A stretch of 26,587 bases of DNA from Tilletiaria anomala UBC 951 (Eukaryota; Basidiomycota; Exobasidiomycetes; Georgefischeriales; Tilletiariaceae), in assembly GCF_000711695.1 (NCBI RefSeq), contig NW_013546861.1:1-26587 (forward strand), read 5' to 3'. A program made the position numbers and the translations under genes. Each line of letters begins with the position of its first letter. The stretch's first letter is position 1. Of this stretch, positions 1 through 10,220 are shown piece after piece. The notes beneath the pieces are model-generated. The model had not been told where the DNA came from and did not search any database. It worked only from the letters and a program-made list of their open reading frames with translations.

Positions 1-69
1 AGCGAGGACGCTCGCCTGGAGAGCGACGACGATGTAAGAACATCGGCAGGCGTGCGGGGGGACCAGTAG
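1..69 (+). CDS. Possible C-terminal end of an upstream gene (partial)
   Basis: Frame 1 is open from the first base to a TAG at 67-69 and would encode 22 residues rich in Asp, Glu, Arg and Gly. The codons look like those of the neighbouring real genes (many end in C or G). If real, it is the tail of a plus-strand gene converging on the M13 peptidase gene. It is too short to identify, and another frame also stays open past this point, so this is only a suggestion. Confidence 0.22.
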   Translation, partial: SEDARLESDDDVRTSAGVRGDQ

Positions 70-524
70 GACGGAGTTCGAATGCCTGAACGCTGCCGGC
101 GAGAAGGGTGACCATCGATGGCGACCTCAGCCAGAGACACTACGGACGCAGGATGGCCCTAGGCGAGCCTCGGGGGCAATGGCGCGATACGCCAGCTCCC
201 CAGCCTGGGAAGGGGCCTGAGCCCAACGCCATTTTCCGGGAAATTTCCGCAGATCACAGGTATAATTCACACATTCCGTGGCTTGCGTATTCCACAGTCT
301 GTGCACCGCCATCGTCCCCATTCTTGAATTAGGGAGGTAAGTCGGGGCATGTGACATTTTGGTGGCACTAAATGTATTCCGAGCAAGCACTGCTAGTCTG
401 ATCGCATGCAATACACTGGTTCCAATTTGTGCTCCTGACACTGCTTTCCTTTGGCGCAACGTGAATGGTTACATACTAGCCTCTTCGAGGCGCTGGCGCT
501 GGTCTTCTCGCCGCCTCTGCTATT
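70..524. other. Intergenic stretch, no gene seen
   Basis: This is the 3' flank of the M13 peptidase gene. The short open frames here have no recognisable motif, no plausible start context and no splice structure. I see no RNA gene or repeat. Confidence 0.5.
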
Positions 525-3431
525 TCACCAGATCTCGCACCTCTCCGAGTCCGAGCGGGCCATTCGGTCGACACCCGCCTTGCACCCAAACGCAGCCGCG
601 AACGACCGGCTGTTCGACACGGGCCCGATAACGCGGTATTTGGTCGGCGAGTGCTCGTCCTAGTAGTCGATGTAGAAGGTCGGTAATGGAGTCAGAAAGC
701 CATTTCTGGGAAAGGTGTGAAGAAGGAAACCTCACCGTCCTTAAACGCCTTATCCCCTCTTCCGTCCGGATGTTGCGCGCCCACGCGAGGCCGTACGCGA
801 TAAAGAAGAGCTGCTCGCGTGTGTACTTAACGCCGGGCAACAGCGCATTGCGAGCCGCGGCCGCATCGCCGCCACTCTGCAGCGAGTGCCACCACGCGCG
901 GAAGCTCTGCTCGATTCCTCCGCCGTCGGCGACATCCTCCCCAATCGAAAGCTTGGCGTTGAGGTGCAGCTGCCCGCCTTTACCGTCCGAGATGGTGTAG
1001 TTGCCGTACTGTGCCAACAGGCACTCCTTCCGCTTGTTGAACTCGGCCGTTGTGTCCTTCGACCACCAGTCGCGCAGATACCCGTCCTTGTCGTACAGCC
1101 GCCCAGCCGGGTCGAACGCGTGTGACAGCTCATGCCCCGCCGTCGTGCCGAACGCACCGTACTGCATAAAGTCCGGCCACGACATACTAAAGTACGGCGG
1201 CTGCAGCAAACCCGCGGGAAAGACGATCTCATTGCCTCCAGGGTTGTAATATGCGTTGACCTGGGTTATATCGGCACAGCAAGCAAAGAGAGTCAGCGTT
1301 GGCGGCACAGGAAGGATTGTGGGAGCGCACGCACCTCCGACGTGTACATGTCCCAGCGAGCAGGGTTCAGTACACGGTCCGTGTAGCTCCATTGCCTTCG
1401 CTGCAGGCGGACGTTGCTCCGAAGGACATTGCCAAAATAGTCATCCTCGTGCACGTTCAGGTCAGCGTAGAAGTTGAAAATCGCTGACGCATTTGTGGTA
1501 TTTGGGTACCGGTCCGGGTAGCCCACCTTAACACGAACGGCATCCGCCTTCTCCCGTGCGTACGAGCGCGTCTTTTCGTCAAGCCAGTCGAGCTCGGGAA
1601 GCCGGCTCTTGAATGCCTCAACAATGCCCACCACGATGCTCTCTGCTTTCGCCTTTGCCTCGGCACTGAACGCCTCCTGCACAAAGAAGCGGCCCGTCAT
1701 GAAGCCAAGAGCTTGGTTCAGGCTCGCCAAACACGTCGTCAACCGGTCCTCCTCCGCGTCCGGGTCAACGCCTTTCGCGCGCCGGTCCAGCCTGTCGGCT
1801 GGCTTGCGCAAGCTCGCGCCCGGACCGAGGTTCAAGCCGAGAGAGCGAATTGCTGTCCAGAGCAAATATGCTTCCAGCACCTCATCCTGTGTGCGCGAGA
1901 TGAGGCTGTCGAGCCGCGTCACGAAGGATGGGTCGTTAAGAATGACCACCCGCGGTGGCCTGACGGCCAGAGCCGAAAAGTACGACGGCCACTCGATCGA
2001 GCGCATGCTGTAAGAGAGGATTGTCAGGTTCGTCGGGTTGTACGAAGACGAAGGGTCCGCATCTGTGCTCGATGGTGTAATGTTGGCGAGGGATTGCTCG
2101 AATTTGACGACCTGGTTTGTGAGATGACGGATCGCCTCCTTGCTTGGCAGCTCCTTCTTGCCTATTTTACCTTCGCCCATGCCCTCACCCTGGGTAAGGA
2201 TGGTCTGCTTCATCTCCGCGCGAAGCGCAAACAAAGCCTGCTCGATGACGTTGCCGTAAAACTCGAGCTCATCCTTGTCCTCGTAGTACTCGGTGTCGGG
2301 CAGGCCCAGTCCACCGGCAAAGAGTGCGGGCGTTCCTAACTGTGGATCCTTGCCATAGTCGCCATCAATTGTCCACTGGAACAAAGCCGGCAAGCCACGA
2401 GAGTGCACCCACGCAAGCGTTCGCGTGAAGCGAGCTTGGCGCGAATTGGCACCGCCAGGTGCAGGTGGCAGCGGGCCGGGCTTGTCCGAAGGCAAGTGCG
2501 GGCGCGGGGATCGACCAGGCGGGATATTCGGAGGGAGAGGATCACGGTAGGCTTTCTCTCCCTGAAGCACAAGATCAGCTTCATTCGGATTCTCCAGCTG
2601 ATCTGTCAAGGACGCAAAGAAGGCATGCTTCTTGACCTTCCTGGTGTCCCGTTTGGAGAATAGGAAGGATATCTCTTCCAGGATCTCGAGGAGCGGCTCG
2701 TTCCCGTACTTGTCCTGACTCTGCGGGTCCATACAGCTGTTGTAGAAGCCCTTGAGCTTGGTGAGGCTGCGCTCGTCAAAGTCCTTACTGCGAGGCTTGC
2801 TCGGCGCCGCCTCGAGCAGCTTTTGCACGACTTTGGCATTGGTCGCAGCGACGTATTGTCCGGCGCCGAAGAGACCCGCATCGGCTGGGATAGGGTGCGA
2901 TGAAAGCCATCCGTTGACCGCAAATGAGTAAAAGTCGTCGCAAGGGTCAAAGGACTCGTCGATGCCTCGTAGGATATCCGACGCGGTCAGGACGCAGTCC
3001 CGCGTAAAGCAAGTTTCGGGAGGGTGATTGTCCACGGGCGGCTCGCTATGGCCTGGTTTATTTGGAGGACTCGGTGTGGGGGAGGGCCAAGGAGACGACC
3101 AGGGTGGAGCCGAATGTGCGAGCTTGTGCTGTGCACCCGCGAAGAGTCCAACAAAGACAGACGTGAGGAGGAAGAGGACGAGCGCCAGCAGCAGCAGAGC
3201 CTTTTCCAATGGGCGCAGACGCTCAGGCTCGGCGAGTGGCGCGATCGTCTCGTTGAATCCGTGCGAGAGCTGTGCAAAAAAGCCAGCGCTATCAGGCGGA
3301 CCTCGTGGAACATCCTCGAGGTCGTCATTGGTGATGTTGGGCAGGAGCGCATCACGTTCAGTAGCAGCTTCGTCGACGTCACCGCGGACGCCGTACGCAT
3401 TGTTCTCTGCAGAGGGGCCCAACGAGGACAT
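525..3431 (-). CDS. M13 family (neprilysin/endothelin-converting-enzyme type) zinc metallopeptidase, type II membrane protein
   Basis: Three exons, 3431-1335, 1260-736 and 659-525, joined over introns of 74 bp (GTGCGT...CAG) and 76 bp (GTGAGG...TAG), give 918 residues. The start at 3431 follows CAAG and begins MSSLGPS; the frame is open 76 codons further up, but that extension looks like 5' leader. Residues about 78-100 form one hydrophobic membrane segment after a roughly 77-residue cytoplasmic tail, so the catalytic part should face the exterior or secretory lumen. The M13 landmarks are all present: NAYYNP (701-706), the zinc motif HELSH (742-746), the third zinc ligand in GEDVAD (Glu807, Asp811) and the family's C-terminal CEIW. 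The last exon matches the expected M13 ending only after splicing, which supports that intron. A Pro-rich insert lies in the N-terminal half near 2440-2560. The family cleaves peptides of limited size; the fungal substrate is unknown. Catalytic residues look intact. Confidence 0.93.
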
Positions 3432-3754
3432 CTTGACATGTCCCTTGGTCCTCCCTGCCCTTTTGTGGAGTAAGAGTCTGCTAGTAGACAGCGATGGTGT
3501 GCAGAAAATTGGAAAGGTCATATTAAAAGTTAACCAAATGGCAACCACTTTGGCTTTCCCGAGGCGTGAGCCGTCGTTTCGTTCGTGGCCGCGCGCAACT
3601 CGCGTCATCATCAACGTTGCACTCCGCAAATTGCCAAAGCCATGCAATCGATCAAGCATAGTTTCACACTCGACTCTGTACTCAGTTAACCTGGTACTTT
3701 CAACCCTTCAATTATAATACAACACTCGTGGCAGCGGGGAGCTGAGTCACAGCC
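3432..3754 (-). promoter_or_regulatory. Spacer between TRM1 3' end and M13 peptidase start
   Basis: This 323-bp spacer lies between two genes on the same (minus) strand. It must hold the TRM1 terminator and the M13 promoter. An A/T-rich patch around 3707-3722 (including TTATAAT on the minus strand) lies just past the TRM1 stop and may serve 3' end formation. No further motif was convincing. Confidence 0.4.
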
Positions 3755-6391
3755 TCAGTCGCACTTGGTCTTCTTGCTTGCGTTTGCTAGAGAATCTCCA
3801 TTCTGCACTCCTTCCGCCGACCGTTTCGCCGCATTTGACGCTTTGCCCTTTGGCGGTGCAACTGTCGTCTTTGCGGCTGTGCCTGGACCCCAATTCGGCA
3901 GCGGATTGCTCGGATACCGTACGAGCTTCTCCTTCTTTCTACCCTTTGCCTTATCTTCTCCGGTTGCGTTTGCGTCTTTGTCTGCGCCGTCGCCCCCGCA
4001 AGATGCGTACGAAGTGGACTCTAGCTCGGCGGCGAGGATTTTTTGCGCTGCCGGATGTATCGTGTTGATGTCAAAAAAGGTGGTGATCGGCTTGGTATTG
4101 AGTCGGAAGGCAGGCGAGGCCGCGTTCATCTTTTGGATGCGCTTCGAGAGCTTGAGCTTGCGAGACCCGTCCACATCTACAGCTGCATTTGAGTCCGCAG
4201 CCCCTCCACCACGTTTCCTATTATCCGCATCGCCCTGCGCCTTCTCATACCCCTGGTCAGCACCCATTTCCTCCTTTGCTTCCTCGTTTGCACGACCTGC
4301 CTCGGCTATCTGCTGTGCTTTGAGCCAGTTGCGCTGCAGGTCGTACAGTTTCGGACGTGGACAGTCTGTCTTGAGACTTCCAGGCATGCAATGCGAGCGG
4401 CTGACCTTGTAGCCTGCATTAAGCAGAGCGTTCACATAGACAGACAGCGGCGGACAGAGCGAGTGAAAAGCGCTAGACAGCCGACTGGGCGTAAAGAAGA
4501 ACAGCGGACTTGCTGCATCGCTCATCAAAGAGTCTTCTTCTTTGTTGCCATCTGTGCCTTCCGCTACACCGGCATCCGTGCTAGCAGCTGGAGGTGGCGT
4601 GTTAGTATTTCCGAGCTCTTGCGCCGCTGTTGAAACCATGCCCCGGATTCGGGGAGCTGTCTTGAACTTGCTCGGGTCTTTTGCCACGATATCCAGGAGG
4701 CGATGGCAAAAGCCAGTGTCATGCAAGGGCCCCGTCCAGAGCGGCCCACCCATCTACGGAGAGAGGGGAGAGAAAGAAGTGCAGTGTGAGAATTGAATTA
4801 TTGCATTGCTGTCTCCCAAAAACCGCTTAATGGAACTCACCAGCCAGCTGCCCCCGCACTCGTCGCATCTGGGGCTGATTGGCGGTCCACCCCCATTGCT
4901 ATATTTGGTCTGATCTTTGCCATCTTTCGACTTGGGACCGGGTTTACGCCTTCCCATCGGGAGCGTAGCATTGTTACCACAACCCTGACAGCTCCACAAC
5001 AAGGCGGTCTGCGCGGCAAGTCGCTTTGTCTCGACTTGTGACGTCCAGACGCGCACAAACACGCGGACGTAGAAGTCAATGCTGAGCGAAAGAACAGGTT
5101 GGATATAGCGTCCATACCTGGCGGCGGCGGTGCTGATGGCATGCAAGACGAGTCGCAGCGCAATCTCGTGGCTGTACTCGCTGCGCAGTGACATGCCACC
5201 GTACAGTGTATATGCTTTTTCGGGATACTGTCCGCCAGCGAGGACAGCGAGGTCAGTGCAGGTAATGCACAGCAAGCCTCCGTCGGCTACAGCTTGCACT
5301 GAACTGTCGAGAAACATAGACGCGGAGCCGTATGGATCTACATCGACCACATCGAACTGGGCATGCGCTGGTGTGCGATGCTGGTACATGACTGAGAGGG
5401 CGTCACCTTCGTTGATGCGGATGAGTGACGTTGATTCCGCTGCTGATTCCTCAACTGATGCAGTGGGCGAGGTTTTGGTCAGTGAAGCCGCAGCATCATC
5501 ACCTGCCTTGGCTGCACCAGCCAGTTCGCCTGGCGCGATCGTGTCCTCGCCAGGTGGGAAATTGAGCGTCACGTTGCGTCGCATGGTCTCGATCGCCGGT
5601 GCCGACAAATCGTTTGCAAGAATAAATCTTGAAGGATAGTAGAGGCCAAGCTTAGAGTTAGCATAGACGAGACGCTACAAGCAAGAAGAAACTCACCGAA
5701 TGTTGTCAATTTCCTTGGCATACCTGATGCTTCGCAGGCCCGTGGCAGCGAGCGCCTCTAGAATGGTGAAGCGATACGGCGGTATGTGCGGAGGCTTCAC
5801 TCGCTTTCCATGATCTGCAGGCTTCGCACTACAGTCCGCAATACTTGCAGCACCCTTCACTTCGGCATCACCCGTCTCCGGCTGTTTGTCCTTCCCATTC
5901 TTTGCCTTTCCCTTGCCTTTTGCACGCTTTTTAGCCCAGCCTCTCAATCTCTTCTCCTTGCGCTCAGCATTCATATCCGCCTCCCATGTCCTAATTGCCG
6001 CAATGGACAGGTCACGATTAAACTCTTGAACAGGATTAAGGAATGCTGCGGCATCAGGTCCTTGGCCGGGGCTTTCGCCAGGCAGCACCGATGCCGATGA
6101 GAATGACGCCATCGCAGAGGTGGACATTGCCGGGAAAACGATTACCGCTGCTCCTTCATGGTAGGCCACCTCGTTGGACGCAATGGTGATGCCGGTGCGT
6201 GCAAGCACCTGGGCCGGGGTGAGCAGTTTAGGTGGAGGGGCCATGTTGCGTGCACTTGTGGCTAGATTTCTTGTCCGTGCGCCGCGTAAGAATGTAGAAT
6301 GCAGAGGGCCTGTCTTGAGCGACTCCCTGGAGACTGAAATGCGATGAAATCGAAAAACGGTGCGCTTGCAATAGCTGTAGAGGGTGACCAT
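3755..6391 (-). CDS. TRM1: tRNA (guanine26-N2)-dimethyltransferase Trm1
   Basis: Exons 6391-5697, 5627-4841 and 4753-3755 are joined over introns of 69 bp (GTGAGT...AAG) and 87 bp (GTGAGT...TAG), giving 826 residues. Trm1 makes N2,N2-dimethylguanosine at position 26 of tRNAs using S-adenosylmethionine. Visible marks are the SAM-binding stretch EALAATGLRS (about 212-221), the following ILANDLS created by the first splice, DPYG (329-332), and a four-cysteine zinc-binding set (Cys445, Cys448, Cys486, Cys489). The second splice restores GGPLWTGPLH. Compared with yeast Trm1 (about 570 residues) it carries several low-complexity inserts: a Lys/Gly-rich basic stretch before the SAM motif, an Ala/Ser/Thr-rich insert after it, and a Lys-rich tail ending KKTKCD that could serve nuclear import. 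The first 49 residues are rich in Arg, Ser and Thr and look like a mitochondrial presequence; Met50 is a second, better start. It is divergent from RPS21. Confidence 0.94.
6242..6391 (-). promoter_or_regulatory. TRM1: Twin start codons of TRM1 (mitochondrial versus nuclear/cytosolic form)
   Basis: The first in-frame ATG (6391) has T at -3, a weak context, and opens a 49-residue Arg/Ser/Thr-rich leader with almost no acidic residues. The second ATG (6244) has A at -3 and G at +4, a strong context, and starts MAPPPKLL directly before the conserved part. Yeast TRM1 is known to use two in-frame starts to serve mitochondria and nucleus. Leaky scanning between these two starts would give the same result. 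A three-codon ATG-TCG-TGA lies at 6409-6401, just above the first start, and could add a further brake if it is in the leader. Confidence 0.6.
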
Positions 6392-6996
6392 CCACGCAGA
6401 TCACGACATGTGTTCCTCGGAAGCATGCACCTGCGGAGATTCTGGGGTTAGCCCGCTACCTTCCACCATGAACGTCGCCCTTGGCCACGCTTGGAAGCAA
6501 AGGCAGAGAACGTGCAGGCCGGCGCGGAATCGTGGGGGATTGCGTCGGCCTTCGTAAGATTGATATTCAAAGAAGCAAGCACTGGGTGCTGCATGCTGCA
6601 CCGGCCAGCTTGGCTAAGCATAGCTCCATTCCCTTCGCCGTTCTAGTGCCGCTGGGGCGCTGCCGAAGGTTTTAGAGAATCATCGACTCAAAAGTGAATT
6701 ACGTAAGCAATCTCTCTAAAGGTCAGCAGCGTGCGTTCGAGAAACCTCCACATGGACGGGCGGTGGGCGCAATATTCCCATCCACACCCCCCCACTGCAT
6801 CTGTGACCGACGAGCGAAGCCTGGCGGTCCTCTAGCAGCAGCAGCACCAAGTGCTGGCCAGCAGGTTGCGCTTCCAGCCTGCTACCGATCCTCGACCATT
6901 TTCCCAGTCTTTGGGGAGGGGCCTCTTTCTTCTTCTTGGACATCAGCTTCACCACTTCTTATCTGTCTCACCAACCAAGAAAGGCAAGCAGCAACC
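6392..6996. promoter_or_regulatory. Divergent promoter region of TRM1 and RPS21
   Basis: About 600 bp separate the TRM1 start (minus) from the RPS21 start (plus). A pyrimidine tract at 6922-6937, roughly 60-75 bp before the RPS21 ATG, fits the CT-rich transcription start zones of highly expressed fungal ribosomal protein genes. No clear TATA box was seen. Short open frames here show no gene-like features. Confidence 0.5.
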
Positions 6997-8486
6997 ATGG
7001 AGAACGACAAGGTGAGCAATCGTTGCATACTTTGGCAGCACGGCGGCAGGTCCGATGGTAGAGCGAGCACAAAATATTACTCGCCGCGCAAGGGGTTATC
7101 AAGGAACCTTCACTTGCTGTCGAAAACAGCATGCTCTTTTCAAAGGGCGCTGGCACGTGACTGGCAAAGGCGAAGGAAGTGAAGTAGTTGTGAAATGCTA
7201 GCCAGGTCTTGGACCTTGGCCGACAGGACCATTTGGCAGAGAGTGGGAAGGGATTCACAGTCGGAGAGCGAGAAAGGACGCTCGGACACGTCTGCTTGTC
7301 GGTCAACACATCAGCTGCAAATACAAGGTTTCCGCCACTGCTTCAAGAAGCTCTGTTCAAACACAGGTGGCTTGGATGCAAGCAGGCCATGCGGCGATAC
7401 AAGAGCTGATGCAAGCGACTGTGACCATTTTGGGCTTGAGTCATGTCTCTTCTCAGCGATTGGGCTCTTTGTGGCAAAGGTCCGTGATGTTGGAACATGT
7501 CCAAGAACATGGTCTCGTAGTTCCTTCAATTGCACCACGTGTTGGCCAAGTGATGAAGGAATTGTGGGAAAGGGGTCATTGAAGAGTACAACCTCCCTAC
7601 CGGACTTCTGCATGGTGTGCAGTGCAGAGCAATTTCAGAGAAAGCTATTCCACCGCTTCCGTACTACCGGTCACTGCTTGAAAGTTCAGAAAACTAACCC
7701 AATATCTGCTTGCACAATTAGGGTGATCTCGTCGACCTTTACGTCCCGCGCAAGTGCGCCGCGACCGGCCGTATTATCGAGGCCAAGGATCACGCATCCG
7801 TGCAGATCGCCGTCGCCGATGTTGACGCCGAGGGCCGCGCTATTCCAGGGTCCAACACGATTTTTGCGCTCAGCGGCTTTGTCAGGCGGTCCGGCGAGAG
7901 CGACGACTCGCTCAACAGGCTTGCGACGCAGGAGGGCTGTGAGTATACTCTCTAGTCGCGCCTTTGTTTCAAGCGGTGGTATACGTGTCAGGGGAATGGT
8001 GGCAGCTGGTCAAGTGAAGGACAACGAACGCTGCCGGCAGGTCTGGCGGGGAAGAGAGAAGTGGACAGAAAAGCTGGACCCAAGCCACACAGACGGAAAC
8101 ACACACGCTCCTAGACAGTCTGTCTCCGCCTTCGTTCATCACAGAACGAACCCTCCGTGGCGGAGACAGGATTCAAGCCATTTTTAACAACTTGACGATG
8201 AGCGGATAGCAAGTACCTCGGTGCAGCGTCACATTAAGAGCTTGGGCGGTGCTTTCTTTCGTTGCCGCTCGAGTGTCAGAGTGATGGGACATTCATTTCT
8301 GCGAAGAAGAAAGAGGGTAGAAAAGCAGGGGAACGAAGCTGGGGGCGCCTCTTGGCTTTGCGCTTCCTTTTGCTCGTAGCGTTCGTCATTGCATTCGAGG
8401 GAGGCAGATCACTGACACGCCTTCTGTGCTCTCCCCATGTTAACGCCAACGCAGTGCTCCGCAACGTCTTCAGCTACCAAAAGTAG
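6997..8486 (+). CDS. RPS21: 40S ribosomal protein S21 (eS21)
   Basis: Three exons, 6997-7011 (only ATG GAG AAC GAC AAG), 7722-7938 and 8455-8486, give an 87-residue protein, the usual length of eS21. It starts MENDK, continues [18 protein letters not shown] and [18 protein letters not shown], contains [11 protein letters not shown], and ends LRNVFSYQK. This is a core small-subunit protein acting in 40S maturation and translation. Intron 1 (710 bp, GTGAGC...TAG, with branch-like ACTAAC) and intron 2 (516 bp, GTGAGT...CAG) are several times longer than any other intron in the window. The first splice falls after codon 5, a common arrangement in fungal ribosomal protein genes. The ATG sits in CAACCATGG, a strong context. 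Confidence 0.96.
8120..8169 (+). other. Strong RNA hairpin inside RPS21 intron 2
   Basis: CTGTCTCCGCC (8120-8130) is the exact reverse complement of GGCGGAGACAG (8159-8169). Nested directly inside it, TTCGTTC (8131-8137) pairs exactly with GAACGAA (8144-8150) around a six-base loop. Together they give 18 Watson-Crick pairs broken only by an eight-base bulge (8151-8158) on the 3' side. I did not find matching box C/D or a clear H/ACA layout, so its nature (snoRNA part, splicing or autoregulatory element, or chance) is open. Confidence 0.6.
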
Positions 8487-10220
8487 AGGCACATCTGCGG
8501 CGCACTTCGTGGCACTTGTACTATCATCCGCTTGATCGACTGCATGCACAACAGCATCATGTCCTTTGTGATTGTCGGTGCACATGGTACGGGCTGAGAA
8601 CACCGCACAGGTCATGGATCGAAGCGAGGGAATGAGTTGGTGGCGTAGCGGCAGCGATCTTCGTGCCTTCCCGGGTACTTTCTGTGATTGAGGAATCGCC
8701 TTGAACCGCCGACTCGATTGATCGTTGGAGCAAATATACGCTTTAAGGATTGCGAGCGCTCCACCCATTCCACAACTTTGACGTGTTGCAGCATGTACCG
8801 CATCGCGCTCACCAAGACATTCATTAGTAGATGAGGAGAGGCATCGAAATCTTGTCTCTGGACGTGTACATACGAGTGCATATGTAGCTGGCTGCTCTGA
8901 CAGGTTGCTGGCTGACGGTTGAATGGCGTGCGAAAAAGCAGCGCCAAAGGCGACCGCTTCTAGGAGTCACGTTAAAGAGATAGGTTGGGACAGGTGGCCC
9001 GGAACCCTGGCAAATAGCGAGTCCCAAGAACCAAAATTCTCACCGAAACCACCTTACATTATTTTTCAGGAATCGGCAGCTCCAAATCGAGCGACGGTAA
9101 CCCCCAGCAAGGCTCTGAATGACCCCGGATCTGGGGGTTTCTGTGGCCCAGAAAGAAGTTTTAGGCAGTTTTCGGTCTTTATAATCTCCAGAGTGGCTAT
9201 GCCTGGCGAGCAAGACCCAGTGACTTTCTAGGTCGTCTGAGGGCCCTGGTATGGTCCGGGGAAAGGGTGGCTTGAAGTTACAGGAATTCAGGGGTTTCCG
9301 GCAGAGGGTCACAGGGCTTTCCGTAAACTCTAGAGGGCAGTGGGCCACCACGCAGTAAGTCTCGGAGGTACTCAGCCGCGGTTTGTGATAGGAACCAGAA
9401 ACGAGTCGCGAGCGAAATAGATTCGACTATGCGATCACACCGCTGGACGAAGAGTATAGATTAGATATCCCTTGAACGACACCATCAGGCGAAGAGGAAC
9501 TAGGATCGAAGGCTTAGGGTTGCGACGAGAACGAGGTTACAAGGCTAGGTGAAGTGACCCGAAGATTTCGCGTGGGGGGGGTTTCAGACTGCGAATCTGG
9601 AAAAGTTGACAGTTTAATTGATGAGAATATCTAGGATGCTCGATGAGGTGGACTTGATGAATGAGTGGACTACGGAGAACACCGAGAAAGCTCGGCGACT
9701 TTCCAAAGCCAAGGTTCGATGGAATTTGACATCTTGAAACTGCTGCAGTGCCTGGCTGACTACACCCATTGGGCATCCACCGCGGTCTGCTGCCATGCAA
9801 CCAGTCTGCGGCACAGGGCATCCATATATGATGAGTTAGACTGGGTGCGGTCGTCGACATCTCTATCTCACGGATGCTCTGATTGCCCCGATATGCCGCA
9901 GCTGCAGGACCCTGGTCGCCCACGCTTGGATGACGCATCGATAACAGCTTCGAGCTCGCTGGTCTGGTCCTGGTAAGACAGGCGAAGGAGTCAAAGAAAA
10001 AAGCCCTTCCCCTCGACCAGCATCGAGGGCTTTTGTTGCTGTGGCGCGTAATCTCGTGACCTCCGTCCGATCCTGGCAGCAGGCACCTGGTCAGGGTTTC
10101 GCAGGCGATCAGCAGCGCATACGCACTCGTTGTCGCGCCACTCAGCTCTTCGGCTGACGTTCGATCTCGCTTCTGCAGCAAAATCAAGCCAGCGGAGGCC
10201 GACCGGCTTGGCCAACCACG
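8487..10220. other. 1.7-kb stretch without a convincing gene; includes MAPKKK 5' region
   Basis: The stretch from the RPS21 stop to the MAPKKK start has open frames on both strands (the longest about 8612-8947 minus and 9537-10280 minus), but none shows a known motif or a coherent splice structure. The right end must hold the MAPKKK promoter and leader. Long upstream regions are common for fungal signalling genes. Only the hairpin at 9999-10034 stood out. Confidence 0.45.
9999..10034 (+). other. Inverted repeat upstream of the MAPKKK gene
   Basis: AAAAGCC (9999-10005) pairs with GGCTTTT (10028-10034), and CTCGA (10012-10016) pairs with TCGAG (10023-10027) around the six-base loop CCAGCA; a six-base bulge lies on the 5' side. 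It ends about 190 bp before the MAPKKK start, so it would be in the leader or core promoter. It looks like a bacterial terminator in outline, but that role makes no sense here. Confidence 0.5.

Noticed and set aside
3432-3659. N-terminal extension of the M13 peptidase by 76 codons
   Set aside because: The frame is open, but the extension is not like M13 N-termini, and the ATG at 3431 has a better context and begins a normal cytoplasmic tail before the membrane anchor.
7552-7721. Box C/D snoRNA in RPS21 intron 1
   Set aside because: An exact box C-like GTGATGA exists at 7552-7558, but no CTGA box D follows within the intron and no terminal stem was found.
9999-10034. Rho-independent terminator
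   Set aside because: Stem plus T run has the outline, but the sequence is eukaryotic, there is no upstream gene that would end here, and the T run is part of the stem.
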